Shown: positions 45,316 through 56,955 of the stretch, one piece after another | Layout: every line of letters begins with the position of its first letter | Position numbering within the stretch: position 1 is the stretch's first letter | NCBI GenBank assembly: GCA_910589415.1 | Contig: OU342635.1 | Span: 14,446,001 to 14,510,000, forward strand | Length of the DNA stretch: 64,000 nucleotides | From: Malachius bipustulatus | Taxonomy: Eukaryota > Arthropoda > Insecta > Coleoptera > Melyridae | Direction: 5' to 3' | Made by a program: the position numbers and the translations under genes | Notes under the pieces: generated by a model | The model's input: only the letters and a program-made list of their open reading frames with translations | What the model was told of the DNA's origin: nothing | The model's database searches: none

Positions 45316-46590
45316 ATTTAACAGATTAATTATTTAACAAATTTTACACATAAATTATTTTTTCTGACAATGCTCTGCTTTTATGATCTTTTCTCCAATT
45401 TATGAAATGTTTATAAGCAGATTCGTATTTTTCTCTCGAAACTATAGGTAGCCAATTCAAAGAACACAAACCTGCTTCTTTTCTTACTTCAGGTGGTCTT
45501 TTCTGCTTCAGATTCAGAGGAATCACAATTCATTATAATGATAGGTAACTAAAGTTTATTTTTTCAGACTACCTAGGTAGGTAGATATTATTTTCAATTC
45601 TACCAATTATTTTTTAATATTACTATTATATACTGTTAAATCATTGAATTCTACCGACAATATTATTATTATTTATTATTAGACTCCGTATCTAAACTAA
45701 AAATAAAGTGACGTGGAGCGTGGAGACGTGGTAGATATGCAACTTCCACACAACTGTGCGTCGTCGGTTGAAGTTAGAGGTGTGCGAGTTTTCACGTTCG
45801 TGAATTTGATTTGAACGCTACCAATGCTGTTATTAGCGATCAACTCGTAAATTGTAATAATTACGCCACAAGAGAATAATAAGTATATTATATTTTATAG
45901 TCTTGTCGGGTTCTATCTTATCCCATTTGTGTTTATTTTATTACCTTGAAGCTTTAAATGAATAGTTAGTGTGAATAACAGTGAGTTCTCAGTTACCGCC
46001 CATCACTATTGTTTACATTAAAATGTACGGAAACGATTTTTGGCTATGCGTTATGTCACTTTGTCGCACAGTTTTGGATACGTGAGAAACTGCTAGGTTG
46101 CGCACAAAAAACGATGCGCAAAGTAGTGTTTTGTATAGTGGTCATAGGAAAAAGTAATAAACTGATTTATCAGCTAATTACTGATTTAAAAGTGCCTATT
46201 CTGATAATATGATGAATATAATTGAATGACCTTGGATTAATAATCAATTACCTTTTATAAAAGTAAGTAGAATTTACTTCCCGAATGCCAGACCAATATT
46301 TTGATAATACAGGGCATTTTAAAATCAGTTATTATCTGGCATATCGCAGGAAATTACGTAGGTACCTGCAAATAACCGGGTCTTAGCCAGTTTTACTCTT
46401 CTGATTTTGGTTGGGAAATTTCTTTCCCATTGATCATTAAAGTTGTACTTCAATGATATTGCTATTAATATTTGATGTTTGTCAATATCAAACCATCAAT
46501 GACCAATATGATTTCCCGGGAATCTCTCTAAAATGTTCGGATTTCATTTATTTTTAGTAAATTATAAATTAGAAATAAAATAAATTGAAT
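45316..46590. other. no supported gene
   Basis: A GC-richer patch near 45715-45850 and a 67-residue frame at 46009-46212 were inspected. The latter contains TGCGCAAAGTAGTG and ATAGGAAAAAGTA strings related to the repeat at 45170 and is probably part of that repeat family. Confidence 0.4.
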
Positions 46591-46599
46591 ATAATTTTT

Positions 46600-46670
46600 T
46601 TATGTTCGTAGGAAAAGTATAGTGTGCAACATGTGTGGAAAAGCGATTTCTCATTCAGCTAAGATGCGGT
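46600..46670 (+). repeat. second, inverted copy of the 45170-45315 repeat
   Basis: TCGTAGGAAAAGTATAGTGT followed by GTGTGGAAAAGCG and TTTCTCA matches the minus strand of 45240-45310. The two could be arms of a 1.4-kb inverted repeat or independent insertions. Confidence 0.45.
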
Positions 46671-47575
46671 CAGGAGTCAAAATTTATTAAATGAGGTAAA
46701 CAATAATCAGTGTGTCAATAATAATAATAAACAATAATCAACAGTGGAGCAGTTTAGGTAGTTCTGATGAATTATTGTTTTTGAAATTTTAAGAAAAAAG
46801 CTTTATTTGCAAAAATTCTGATTTGGCACCCAAGTGCATATGGAAGATACCGTTTTGACAGGACAAGTATCATAATATTAGTGATAATAATAATTATTAA
46901 TTTATCTAATTAGTAAGCTTTAAAGCCAATACTGGATAATAAAGTATGAAGTAAGTGATCACTGCCACCAGGAACGTATTACTCAGTCACCCAGCGTCAT
47001 GCATATGATTACACGTCCGTTTTTCTCCTTTGTTATTTTCCTCGCAGTTCTTCAGAGCTATACCTACATAAACAGTGGCAACACGTTGTCGAAATTGGAG
47101 CCTCTCTAAAATACACCTAAAGAGAAATGAATGTAGGTTTAGTACCTAAATACTTTTCGAGTGATTTTGTTGAAGGTATAGAAAAATCGTTAATATTGTT
47201 TTGCGGTATTTATATGGAGAACCTAACATATCTGCACTGAAAAGAAAACAGGCAAAAGCTAATATATACTTATAAAAATATATTCAGGTGAAACCACTTT
47301 TATTTATACGATGGATAAAGAAATAAAAAAAAATATACATGGTGTCCCAGACTTAATTGATCAGACCACATCTCAAATACAGGTTGAAATAATCGTAGCG
47401 AATAAAGGGGATTTTATTACTATTTTTAAGGCTCTATAACATGACAGAATGACAACAACTCCCACTTCAACATCCCGCATAAGTTATAGCCCTCACCCTT
47501 AAAAAAATGAATAGAGCTTTGTTATACTTTCGTATTTTCAAAACAAGTATTCGATTCTCTATTCAGCTGTTTTTC
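46671..47575. other. no supported gene
   Basis: GGTGTCCCAGACTTAATT at 47341 looks like one end of an inverted-repeat element, but the partner end is missing. Confidence 0.35.
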
Positions 47576-47954
47576 AGGTTCAAAATTGGTTGAGAAATAA
47601 CCAAGAAAAGGTTCATCAAGGGTCATGACTTTTTATCTGAACTTTCTCTGAATGACTTTTGCGGTCAAAATTTATCAATAATTTGGTCATAGTTTTTTAT
47701 TAGCTGGTCATAGTCATCATTATATAAGGTTCATGATAAAGTGCTATGGCTCTTGTTTTATTTTTCAAAATTTCCCCATTAATCAGAATTATTAAATAAA
47801 TTGTTTGGACTTGAATAATTATAATAACGACCTGTCTGTGACTAAATTACTGATAAATTTTGACAGCAAAAGTTTCAGCAAAGTTCAGATAAAAAGTCAT
47901 GACCACCTTAATGAACCTTTTCTTAGTTATTTCTGAACCAATTTTGAATTTGAA
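47576..47954. mobile_element. inverted-repeat core of a truncated foldback element
   Basis: The left arm 47576-47692 (CAAAATTGGTT, AGAAAAGGTTCAT, GTCATGACTTTTTATCTGAA, TCAAAATTTATCA) is mirrored at about 47835-47954 with about 85% agreement. The outer ends are not both present, probably because the right side was replaced by the LINE that follows. Confidence 0.7.
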
Positions 47955-48284
47955 AAAAAGGATGTTAAAACGGGGGCTGTTTGACTGGAGGTTGAAACAG
48001 GATCTATACCTGACAACTTAATGTCCCCTACAGTAATGATTCCAAGACTTTCAAGACTTCTGAAGCTGGCTGAGTATTATTGGAGGGATTAGGTCAGAAG
48101 GAAGTTGTAAGGAGTTGGTGGACTGAGTTTTTGGGGGAAACTAGATACCCTAGCAGAGTTGTTACTTTTGTAATTTAGTTGGAAGTAGTTGATGGTATCG
48201 AAGATAGAAGGTGAGTTTACGGGACTTTTAGTTTGGAGAATTCCTGCTAGATTGGACATAAAGACCCCAACGCACGTTCTTTAT

Positions 48285-49818
48285 TCAGTATAATTTTAGC
48301 GAGAGGGAAGTACTTGAGGCACTAAAGCGTATCAAGCTCAATCTAACTACTGGACCTGATGGTATCCCGGCATTCATTTTGAGAGACTGTGCAACTGTAC
48401 TCGCGAGACCTTTGGTAATTATATACAATATCTCCATAAAACAGGGTATCTTCCCGGGTATATGGAAAAAATCCAAGATTAGACCTGTATTGAAAAAGGG
48501 AGAAAAAAGAGATATTCGTAATTACAGGCCTATCTCTATCATTTGAAACTTCAGTAAGGTATTTGAATTCTTGATTCATGACGTTTTGTGTTTTAACATT
48601 CGCAACAATATTAGGAGATAGTCAACATGGATTTATGAGGGGTCGATCTACCGTGACTAACCTCTTCTGCATTACCCAATATATCTCTGAAGCCATTGAC
48701 AAACAACTATAAACCGATGTCATCTACTGCGGTTTTCGAAAGCCTTCGATAGAATTGACCACAATATTTTGCTGGCAAAATTGAGCAATGCGGGTCTCTC
48801 GCCTCGAAATTCGAATCTTCTGCAAAGCTACCTGTTAGACAGAACGCAATATGAAATGGCAATAAAACTGGTGAGTTTTCGGTCAAATCAGGGGTCCCTC
48901 AGGGCTGAGTGCTCGGACCTTTGCTCTTCAACATATACATTGACGATATCTCAAGTTAATTGGATGTGCCTTTTCTGCTCTATATGCCGTTGATTTGAAG
49001 ATTTTTCTGTCTGTCAAAACATCAGAAGATTGCTTACAGCTTCGTTGATATAAGTAACTTAGATCGGGTGTCTGGTTGGTGCGCTCGTAACAAGTTACCT
49101 CTGAATGCGTCTAAGTGTAAAGTTATGTCATTTACGCTTAAATTAGATGAATTCCCATATTCTTTAGATGATCGTATTCTTGAAAGTCCAACAACTTTCC
49201 ACGATTTGGGAGTAACATTTGATTCCAAACTCTCTTTTGTGCCTCATATAAACAAAACCGTATACTATCTGACTCGTATAAGGTTCTAGGATCCATTTTC
49301 CGTACTAGTAATAGAGATTGTTCGGCCTCCACGGTGCGACTACTTTTTCAGACACATATGTAAGACCCAAACTTGAATATGCGTTTATCGTCTGGAGCCC
49401 GGCATACTCTTCTCATAGTTCATATCTCGAGAACATTCAAAGACGCATGCTAAAACACCTATGTTTTAAAATCGATGGTATTTATCCACAAGTCGGCTAC
49501 CCACAAGATAATATGTTACTGTCAAGGTTCGCACTATCGAGTCTGTAGTCTAAACGTGAATATTCCGCAATGGCTCTTCTAAGGGGACTCATCAGTGGAA
49601 CCTCGGATTGCCCGGCAATTCTACATATGCTCCACCTCCATGTTCCGAGATCATCCGCAACCCGTAATGTTGACACTTTTCGGAATCCCACGCCTCATAT
49701 CAATGTATTGAAGCATTCCCCTTTCTACAATATTTGTACCATTTATAACATGCACAAACAAGACTTCGACATATTCAACTGCAATGTTGCCACTATACGG
49801 TCTTTTATGTTCGACTAA
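48285..49818 (+). pseudogene. LINE ORF2 pseudogene (reverse transcriptase and C-terminus)
   Basis: Frames read in order give: TGPDGIPAFI, GIFPGIWK, KKGEKRDIRNYRPISI, QHGFMRGRSTVTNLF, TDVIY then FRKAFDRIDHNILLAKL (motif A region), LLQSYLLDRTQYE, a damaged GxPQGxxLGP, AVDLKIFLSV in place of the FADD box, SGWCARNKLPLNASKCKVMSF, LGVTFDSKLSFVPHI, RPKLEYAFIVWSP, then a C-terminus ending at a stop near 49818. At least six frameshifts and a lost YADD-type catalytic site make it inactive. Endonuclease is missing. The 3' UTR runs to an AAAT-type simple-repeat tail at about 50020-50055, typical for a retroposed LINE. Confidence 0.8.
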
Positions 49819-50055
49819 GAAGCAGCGTTTTAGATTTTGGATAAATAAATTGGTATTGCTACATTTGGTGCTGCTTCTTTGCTGCTATTGTTGCTTACTC
49901 TTTGTATAATAGGTCATTTTGGTTACCGTTTATTTAACTATACGTCTACTTTAGTTTATAGCCCTCAATTTGATTCCTCCTGTTCTGTAATTAGAATTTA
50001 TATTCTGTTGAACAGTTAGAAATAAATAAATAAACAAATAAATAAATAAATAACT
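49819..50055 (+). mobile_element. 3' UTR and simple-repeat tail of the LINE pseudogene
   Basis: About 200 bases of non-coding 3' end follow the last codon and finish with (AAAT)n from about 50020. No target-site duplication could be matched because the 5' end is unclear. Confidence 0.6.
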
Positions 50056-50149
50056 TTATTGTATTTATTAGTGATTTAATATGTGTCTTTGAAGCAGAAA
50101 GGGAAAGTTGTCATTTTAATTTCTTGACTTAATCGATACGCGAGAATAT

Positions 50150-50320
50150 CTGGGGTTACCATTATGATACCCAAGAGTATCAAAGAATACCGGAGGATAC
50201 CAGAGAATAAAACAGAATACCCCAAGATATCCCATGATACCATAGGGCACTTGAGGATACCTGAGAATAGTTGAGAATTCCAGATAATAGTTGAGGATTC
50301 CTAATAGAGAAAAACTTTAA
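50150..50320. repeat. degenerate minisatellite, GAGGATACC-AGAGAATA unit
   Basis: Variants of GGATACC, AGAGAATA, AGATAATA and GAGTAT repeat with about 10-12-base steps for about 170 bases. Decay is strong. No coding reading. Confidence 0.6.
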
Positions 50321-50784
50321 GGTTACTTGAAATCCTGAGAATAGGTATGTATACCTACATACACGAAAAAAAATGTTATACCTTGGTTTATACCCTAAAA
50401 AGTTTATACCTTGGTCTGTTATACTATTCTACTGTACATCACATTAATTAATAATCTCAAATAAATAAAAAAAAACAAGTGAAACCATCCTCCTGATCCT
50501 AATTCATATGTCTACTCCACACTGGCGATCCTATAAAGAATCAATTAGTATTCCAAGGGGTGTATTTTCTGAGTAATACAACTTTCAACGTTTCAAAGTC
50601 AACGTTAATCGATGCTTCCGCTTATCCACCGCTCTCAGAGCCTCATAGGGATTTCCTTGCAGTTCCTGTGCAGTTTCAATAAAGAAAATAGTCCCTTATA
50701 TAGGTAGAAAGAGCGTCTACAAGGACCCCAAATGCAAGATATCTAAAATCATGACTACATTATGACATTATGATTGATTGAGAC
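50321..50784. other. no supported gene
   Basis: No feature recognised. Confidence 0.4.
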
Positions 50785-50905
50785 CCAAGCACCAACCCTC
50801 TTAAGTAATTAACAACCTTGGCTTTTATCACATAGCAAATCCTGCCATACCCAATAAGGTTATCACATGGTGGCCCTGCCATCCTTATAAGATTATCACA
50901 AGGAT
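50785..50905. repeat. three-unit tandem repeat related to 22500-22580
   Basis: TTATCACATAGCAAATCCTG, TTATCACATGGTGGCCCTG and ATTATCACAAGG recur at about 33-50-base spacing. The unit is the same as at 22500. The shared three-unit structure shows a dispersed element that carries the tandem. Confidence 0.6.
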
Positions 50906-51289
50906 ATAGGAAGGACGAAAAATCGAACAGTTTTAACAAGCAGAAAACAAGTACATTCAAGACTATTATTAGCAGGAAGAAGTGTAAAAAAACACTTTAT
51001 ATTGGTAATTCTTACATAGAAGATTCTTATTAAAGGGGTAAGTAAGAGAATGTCAGAAAAATAGTAGAAATAGGAATTAAAAGTAATACAAAAATCGTTT
51101 CACTTTTAGATGACTTAAGTACATAACTGAATGAACAGTAAATACCTAAGTATAAGCATTGAAGTATTTTTATATAAATACCTACCTTAGATGGATAACG
51201 ATGTGAATTGTGAATAGGTTTATTTTTGCCATGTAATTTCCAATAAACCGATAATATATGATATTATAGAGGGAGAGGGTTTGGTATGT
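50906..51289. other. AT-rich DNA without a supported gene
   Basis: No feature recognised. Confidence 0.45.
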
Positions 51290-51830
51290 ATATTGTAGTT
51301 AGTAAGAGGTCGGTCGGTTGATGGCGGTTGGGAACAAAGCGCAGGCAATATCTAGACACAGACAGCAATAATATTTAAACATGATTAGTCCGTTCGGAGG
51401 CAAATGCAAATCTCCTAATGCCTGATTATTTATGGAGCAATTCAAAGTCATAATTTAAATACTAAGTGTTATTGTTAATATCAGAGGCGAGCGGCGATTA
51501 GGGCTGCTGGGACGGCGAGACAGTGACTGGGGGTGGGAGTTATAACCGCGATCCAGGCAGCCATGGTCATTAGCACGCCCGGTCTCCAAGAATGGCCGCT
51601 GGATGTGTGCTTATCCCGCGTATAAATCATTACAATATGCAATATAATTCCGGAGGTCTATCTGCTTTTTCGCAGGCAGATGCTCTTTATGCCGGATCGG
51701 ACGTGTCCTGGCCTCGCCTCGCCTCGGTCCGATCCGCTACCTTCCTCCACGGGGGTTGCGCGCTAATAAATCCGCCAACCCCTACAACGACCGGCCCGGT
51801 CATTCTTATAAATAAATACGCAAAAACTTG
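51290..51830. promoter_or_regulatory. GC-richer block with transcription-factor-like sites, possible enhancer
   Basis: This is the clearest such island. It holds a perfect POU octamer ATGCAAAT (51404-51411), TGATTAGTCC and TGATTATTTATGG homeodomain-like cores, long GC-rich strings and a direct CTCGCCTCGCCTCGG run. Frames across it (51592-51831) show no domain. The mixture of AT-rich homeodomain cores and GC-rich spacers fits an insect developmental enhancer, but only conservation would show this. Confidence 0.3.
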
Positions 51831-52179
51831 ACACCTATATATCTGCCGCGTGCCCGAAACGGAACGGCCTCAACACTAAATATAACCAGGATTATGCCTC
51901 CGACGTTTTTTAGCGTAAATACCCTTCCAAACAAAAATGTATATCTGATTGATTTTCTCTTATATAAAACCAATATGACTAAAATATTTATATACTGTCT
52001 AGATATACATGATTTACGGGCGTGCTTGCTAATATTTAAATTGAAGAGCTCCGCACGCTCACGCGAGAGTTACGTAAAATTTTCTCTTGGAAGTCTGACA
52101 AATATTTTATGAACAAGCCATCAGAGATATACCTATGGGAAATTTTTAATAAGAGTGATCTTGGCTACATCTTGTCGCT
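51831..52179. other. no supported gene
   Basis: A 94-residue plus frame was inspected; no motif. Confidence 0.4.
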
Positions 52180-52262
52180 GTCCTCAAAATCGGAAGATAT
52201 CAGGTGATCAATAAACAGGAATAATATTGGGCATGGAATAGATCCATGAGGAAGTCCACTAT
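52180..52262 (-). pseudogene. short LINE reverse-transcriptase relic (motif B)
   Basis: The minus strand reads GLPHGSIPCPILFLFIDHL, a decayed form of the GxPQGSxLGPxLFxIYxxDL motif of LINE reverse transcriptases. The surrounding domain is not recoverable. Confidence 0.55.
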
Positions 52263-53392
52263 TTTTCTAAATCCTGAGACTGCACACTAATAATTGGCGT
52301 ATCCCTAACGACTACTACCAAGTGGTTAAAAACGAGCTATTTCCAGTCAAGAGGTGGAGAATTTAACCCTTTCGTCCCACATTGTGGATAGTATGATGGA
52401 CTGCAGGAAGCTGGGAGAAGATTACGAGATCATTATTATACATTATTTTTGCTGACTTTCTTTCACCGCATAGTTAAGGGGTAAAAAAAAATCTTCCCCT
52501 TCTGGAACATTATAGGGGGTACCAAAGAATGACTGACTGATCTCGAATCTATTTAGGTCGAATTGACTTAGTCAGTACCTACTTTTAGGTCACGGTCTTT
52601 CATCCAATATAGGTATGGTTAAGAAATTATCAAGAAAATCTTCCCAGCCAGAATACAAGTATGCAAAAAATGATCGAGATGAGCTCAGCAACAACAAAGC
52701 TCTGGAAACAACGACTGCTTTCTTGTATGTAGCCTTTTTTAGGTAGGAGGAGGTAGGGGGTAGTTTCATTCCATCATTCTTTTAGGAATTCATCATTCTC
52801 CACTAAATATACAAAACCAAATAAAGTAGGCAGCCCTGTGTGATAAATTTTTCCAGCTAAACCACTTTAAGACCAAATTTTTACTTTTTTTGTTATCTAC
52901 TCTCTTATTGAAACTAGAACTTGCTACCTACCGATAACGGTATTAGTATTTTTTGTATAGATTATCAAGAAACGCATCTGTTCTTGAAAGTCAAATTTCA
53001 AAATATAAACTTCCTTAGGAAATTTGGTCAGATCAAACAAAAGTTGTTGCAATAGACAAATACATTTATTTCATGATAACAGTGTAGCAAACCTGCAACA
53101 AGCTTGTTGAAAAATGTATTTATATAGCAAATTAAAAATGAAGACTGCTGATCTCATTATAACAAGCTAACAAAAGATATCAGTCTCCAGTTTGAGAGCA
53201 CGTCGGTCTCCCCCTGAGAGCGTAGTGGATACCTCGTGCTCTGTGACCATTCACACTTCATCAGTGCGGGCAAAATAGTGACTACTGGCAGTACAATATA
53301 GTTCAGGAGCACCGGAGAACTATAGAATGTATTATTTTATCTTACAGTGGCTCTAGTTTCCACCAAGTGTAGGTAATAAATTATTTGTAGAT
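52263..53392. other. no supported gene
   Basis: No feature recognised up to the target duplication of the next element. Confidence 0.4.
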
Positions 53393-53401
53393 GCATTTGA
53401 A
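53393..53401. repeat. left 9-base target-site duplication
   Basis: GCATTTGAA here is repeated exactly at 57288-57296, directly outside the terminal inverted repeats. An 11-base alternative (TGCATTTGAAA) is possible because of edge ambiguity. Confidence 0.8.
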
Positions 53402-53689
53402 ACCCAAGTCAAGTTAGCCACTCTTCGGCCAACCACACTTTCGGTTAGGGAGAGAGACGCTTCGAATAATTTTCATTTTTCGTTATTTACGGTTTTAATA
53501 AAAAATTGATTTGATATAAAATTTTCGTAAACTGGGAAAAAAATCGTATTTGAAACGCCACAGCCAGCCACTTTCGAAAAATCATTTTTGCTGAAATTTT
53601 TAAGAAAAAAATCCGACGCTTTCAGCTGTGGACTTGGGAAATTGGAAAAAAGTAATTTTTACTGAAATTCTACTTGCTCGAAAAAGTCC

Positions 53690-54400
53690 GAAAGTTTATA
53701 ATAATGCCGGCCACGCTTTTGGCCAGGAACTTAAACTGAAAAAATCCTTTTTGTTAAATTTGGCTCAAAAAATTAAAAAAATTCGTGATAATGGCCAGCC
53801 ACGGACTAAATAATCTAAAAAAAAAAAATAAGCTGAAATTTTGTTGAAAAGGTCCAACATTTTATAATAATGGCTAACTTCGCGCTTTCGGCCAAGAAAA
53901 ATGTAATTTTTGCTGTAATTTTGCTCAAAAAAGTCCCAAAAGTTCATAATAGATGCAACCACGCTTTCGGCCACGACTTAATAAACCGAAAAAAAAATTC
54001 TGACAGAAATCTTGCTGAAGGAAGCCCAAAATTTTAACGTAATGGCCAACCTCGCTTTCGGCCCAACTTAATGAACTGAAAAGTTTCATTTCTGCTGTAA
54101 TTTTGCTAAAAAAAGTCCCAAAAGTTATTAATAAATGCAACTACGTTTTCGACCACGACTTAATAAACTGAAAAAAAATTCTGGCAGAAATCTTGCTGAA
54201 AGAAGCCCAGAATTATAAAGTAATGGCCAACCTCACTTTCGACCGCTACTTAATAAACTGAAAAAATCATTTTAGCTGAAGTTTTAAGTGAAAAAACCCG
54301 AAATTTCATTGTAATGATCAGCCTCGGAGTTAATCAGCCATGGAAGAATCTGAAAAAATCATTAATGCTGAAATTTTGTTGAAAAAGTCCAACATATGAT
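53690..54400. repeat. tandem array of about 88-base units inside the MULE (left part)
   Basis: The GGCCA-ACCTCGCTTTCGGCC anchor occurs near 53707, 53790, 53871, 53956, 54044, 54136, 54225 and 54313, spaced 81 to 94 bases. The linking segments alternate between two types (CTGACAGAAATCTTGCTGAA and TTTTGCTxAAAAAAGTCCCA), giving a roughly 180-base dimer. The array resumes at 56955 after the LINE. Confidence 0.8.
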
Positions 54401-56955
54401 AACATCGTCATTATGGGTGATATCAATCAAGATCAGTTTACTGATCGGTCCATTATGCAATGCGTGGCCTCTTATGATTTTACACAGCTAATTGATGAAC
54501 CTACTCGTATACGGGGAAACTCTCAGACACTCCTGGATGTGATTTTTACGAACAAAAGTGATTTGGTCCTTGAGGCAGGTGTATTGGTTCATCAGATCTC
54601 TGATCATCGGGCGATTTTTTGTACTCTTAATCTAAAGCATTCTCGTCCTAAACCTAAACTTATTACCTACAGAGATTTTCGTGCATTCGACGTTGACAAA
54701 TTTAATAAAGACTTGTCAGAGATCCAGTGGGATCGTTTACTATATTTCGAAAATATTGATCACAAAGTTAAGTATTTGACAGATCAACTTTTGAGGTTAT
54801 TCGACGTACATGCTCCATTGATCACGTCTAGGGTGACCAAGCCTTTCGCGCCGTGGTTGACTTACAATATTCGTTGCATCATGAGGTCCCGAGACAATGC
54901 CTTATCTAGATACAAGCGAACTAAAAACATTCTAGATTACAAATATTTTCAACAATTAAGGAATACAGTTGTTAGTGCAATAAGGCGAGAAAAGGTTGCT
55001 TATCTCTCGAGTCGTTCTAAGGGTGATGATAGCAGACAACTTTGGAATGCATTGAAGTCATTAAATATAAAGGGTAAGCGATCAGTGGAGCTTCCTGCTA
55101 ATCTGAAAAGGCCTTGTGAATTGAATGAGTATTTCTTATCGGTATTCACACCGAAAAATAACTGTCCTGATACAACAGCCTATTACTTAACAAATAGATA
55201 TAACACAGACCAGAGTTTCTCGATTCGCTTATCGACAATTGAAGAAATAAAAGACATAGTGACAGGTCTTAGATCAAATGCAATCGGATCTGATGATATC
55301 TCCTCCAGAATGTTAAAGCTATCCTTACATGTGATCGCTCCTTATCTGACTCATATCATCAACTGCTGCTTGGAATCCGGATATTTCCCGCAACAGTGGA
55401 AATATTCCCTGATTAAACCCCTGCCCAAAGTTTCTAATCCTGAGAGTTTTTCCGACCTGCGCCCAGTTAGTATTCTTCCTTCGTTGTCTAAAGTACTTGA
55501 AAAGGTAGTGTCTAAACAAATTTATCAATTCGTGGTCGACTCCGAATTAATTCCAACTAGTCAGTCGGGATTCCGTAAGGGCTACAGCACAACAACCTCG
55601 ATGTTGAACCTGACAGATCACATCATTAGGTCGCTGGACCTCGGGCTTGCCATATCAGTGGTTCAGTTGGACTATTCAAAGGCCTTTGATACCCTTGACC
55701 ATAGACTTTTATGTGCAAAACTACGGTACTTTGGCTTCGATGACATCTCATGTGGTTTTTTTAGTCATTATCTGGAAGATCGCTTCCAGAAGGTTATTTT
55801 CGATGATACTTCTTCCTCTGATTTTGCTCCGGTTACATCTGGAGTTCCCCAAGGCTCTGTCTTGGGACCGGTCCTTTACCTTATCTATGTAGCAGATAGT
55901 CCAAGTACAATACAACATGTTAGTATCCAGTCATTTGCGGATGACACCCAGCTCTATTTCTCGTATGGCCCCCAGATGGTGGAGTTTGCTTCAAATCGCA
56001 TGAATAGTGATATTGCATCTTTGGTAGCCTTTTCTGATGCCCACGGGCTCAGGCTAAATCCCGAAAAATGTAGCGTTATGACATTTGGTTCGAGCCCGGA
56101 TGTGGAGGACTTACAGCTGATTGTTGGGAACCAGCCATTGAGGAGTGTAAGGTGTCAAAAAAATCTCGGTATAATTTTTGATTGTAGACTGCGGTTCAAT
56201 GAGCAGGTCTCCATTCTGCTTAAGAAGTCTTACTTAGTTTTGAGGCAGTTGTACAGAAACAGACACTTGCTTGGCTTTCGGTTGAGAAAGGTATTATGCG
56301 AGAGTCTGGTGCTTTCTATTCTAAATTATGGTCTGGTTCTTTATTTTCCATGTCTGTACCAATCAACTAAATATCGCCTTCAAAAAGTGCAAAATGCGTG
56401 TTGCAGATTTGTATTTGGTCTCCGAAAATATGACAGAGTATCAGCTAAAATAAATGAGCTGGAATGGTTGAGAATGGAAAACCTTTTCAAATATCATATG
56501 AGCTCGTTAGTGTACAAAATCTTATATACATCGACACCTCCATACCTCAAAGAGAAATTGTTGTTAAGAGGTGACATGCATCATCGCCTTATTAGATATA
56601 CAGATACATTAATGCTACCCAAATTCCGTCTTGCTGGGTCTCAGAGATGTTTCACGTACAATGCGGTTAAAATATTTAATGCTATACCTAGCTTTATGAG
56701 AACACGTACCCTAAATTTTTTGAAAAAACATTATAAAGTTTATTTACTGGAAATTCAGCAGCGGTTGTGAAGTTATTGTTTTGTTGGTTTAAGTAAATAT
56801 GTTGATAATTTCATTGGCTGGAGGTTAAGTAGAGTAGCCCAGGCTAGACTTCGCCTCCCAGTTTAGTTTAATTTTGTATTGTAAAATGTAGGTACAGTAC
56901 ACAAACAAATAAAGGCTCTTTATTATTATTATTATTATTATTATTATTTTATAAT
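54401..56955 (+). mobile_element. 5'-truncated LINE inserted in the MULE array
   Basis: The repeat array breaks at about 54400, inside the endonuclease reading frame (which starts NIVIMGDIN), and resumes after a (TTA)n tail at 56928-56955. The 3' UTR is about 180 bases with AATAAA at 56909-56914. Flanking unit sequence on both sides joins at a TATAATAATGG-like point, as expected for target-primed insertion. Confidence 0.85.
54413..56770 (+). CDS. LINE ORF2: partial endonuclease plus reverse transcriptase (CR1/Jockey group)
   Basis: This is an uninterrupted 785-residue frame, unusually intact for this window. Residues 1-72 are the C-terminal part of an APE-type endonuclease: GDIN near the start, LLDVIFTN and SDHRAIF (63-69) with the catalytic histidine. 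The reverse transcriptase follows: RPVSILPSLSKVLEK (about 349-363), GFRKGYSTTTSM, motif A VQLDYSKAFDTLDH with D420, motif B GVPQGSVLGPVLY from 477, the FADD box at 508-511, LNPEKCSVMTFG and LGIIFD after it, then a C-terminal region with RFVFGLRKYD. No RNase H follows. The N-terminal half of the endonuclease and ORF1 are missing, so it cannot mobilise by itself, but the reverse transcriptase has all catalytic acids. Confidence 0.9.
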   Translation: MGDINQDQFTDRSIMQCVASYDFTQLIDEPTRIRGNSQTLLDVIFTNKSDLVLEAGVLVHQISDHRAIFCTLNLKHSRPKPKLITYRDFRAFDVDKFNKDLSEIQWDRLLYFENIDHKVKYLTDQLLRLFDVHAPLITSRVTKPFAPWLTYNIRCIMRSRDNALSRYKRTKNILDYKYFQQLRNTVVSAIRREKVAYLSSRSKGDDSRQLWNALKSLNIKGKRSVELPANLKRPCELNEYFLSVFTPKNNCPDTTAYYLTNRYNTDQSFSIRLSTIEEIKDIVTGLRSNAIGSDDISSRMLKLSLHVIAPYLTHIINCCLESGYFPQQWKYSLIKPLPKVSNPESFSDLRPVSILPSLSKVLEKVVSKQIYQFVVDSELIPTSQSGFRKGYSTTTSMLNLTDHIIRSLDLGLAISVVQLDYSKAFDTLDHRLLCAKLRYFGFDDISCGFFSHYLEDRFQKVIFDDTSSSDFAPVTSGVPQGSVLGPVLYLIYVADSPSTIQHVSIQSFADDTQLYFSYGPQMVEFASNRMNSDIASLVAFSDAHGLRLNPEKCSVMTFGSSPDVEDLQLIVGNQPLRSVRCQKNLGIIFDCRLRFNEQVSILLKKSYLVLRQLYRNRHLLGFRLRKVLCESLVLSILNYGLVLYFPCLYQSTKYRLQKVQNACCRFVFGLRKYDRVSAKINELEWLRMENLFKYHMSSLVYKILYTSTPPYLKEKLLLRGDMHHRLIRYTDTLMLPKFRLAGSQRCFTYNAVKIFNAIPSFMRTRTLNFLKKHYKVYLLEIQQRL

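Noticed and set aside
46755..46790. CTGATGA followed by GAAA
   Set aside because: The 13 bases between do not form a stem and no flanking complement exists. Chance match.
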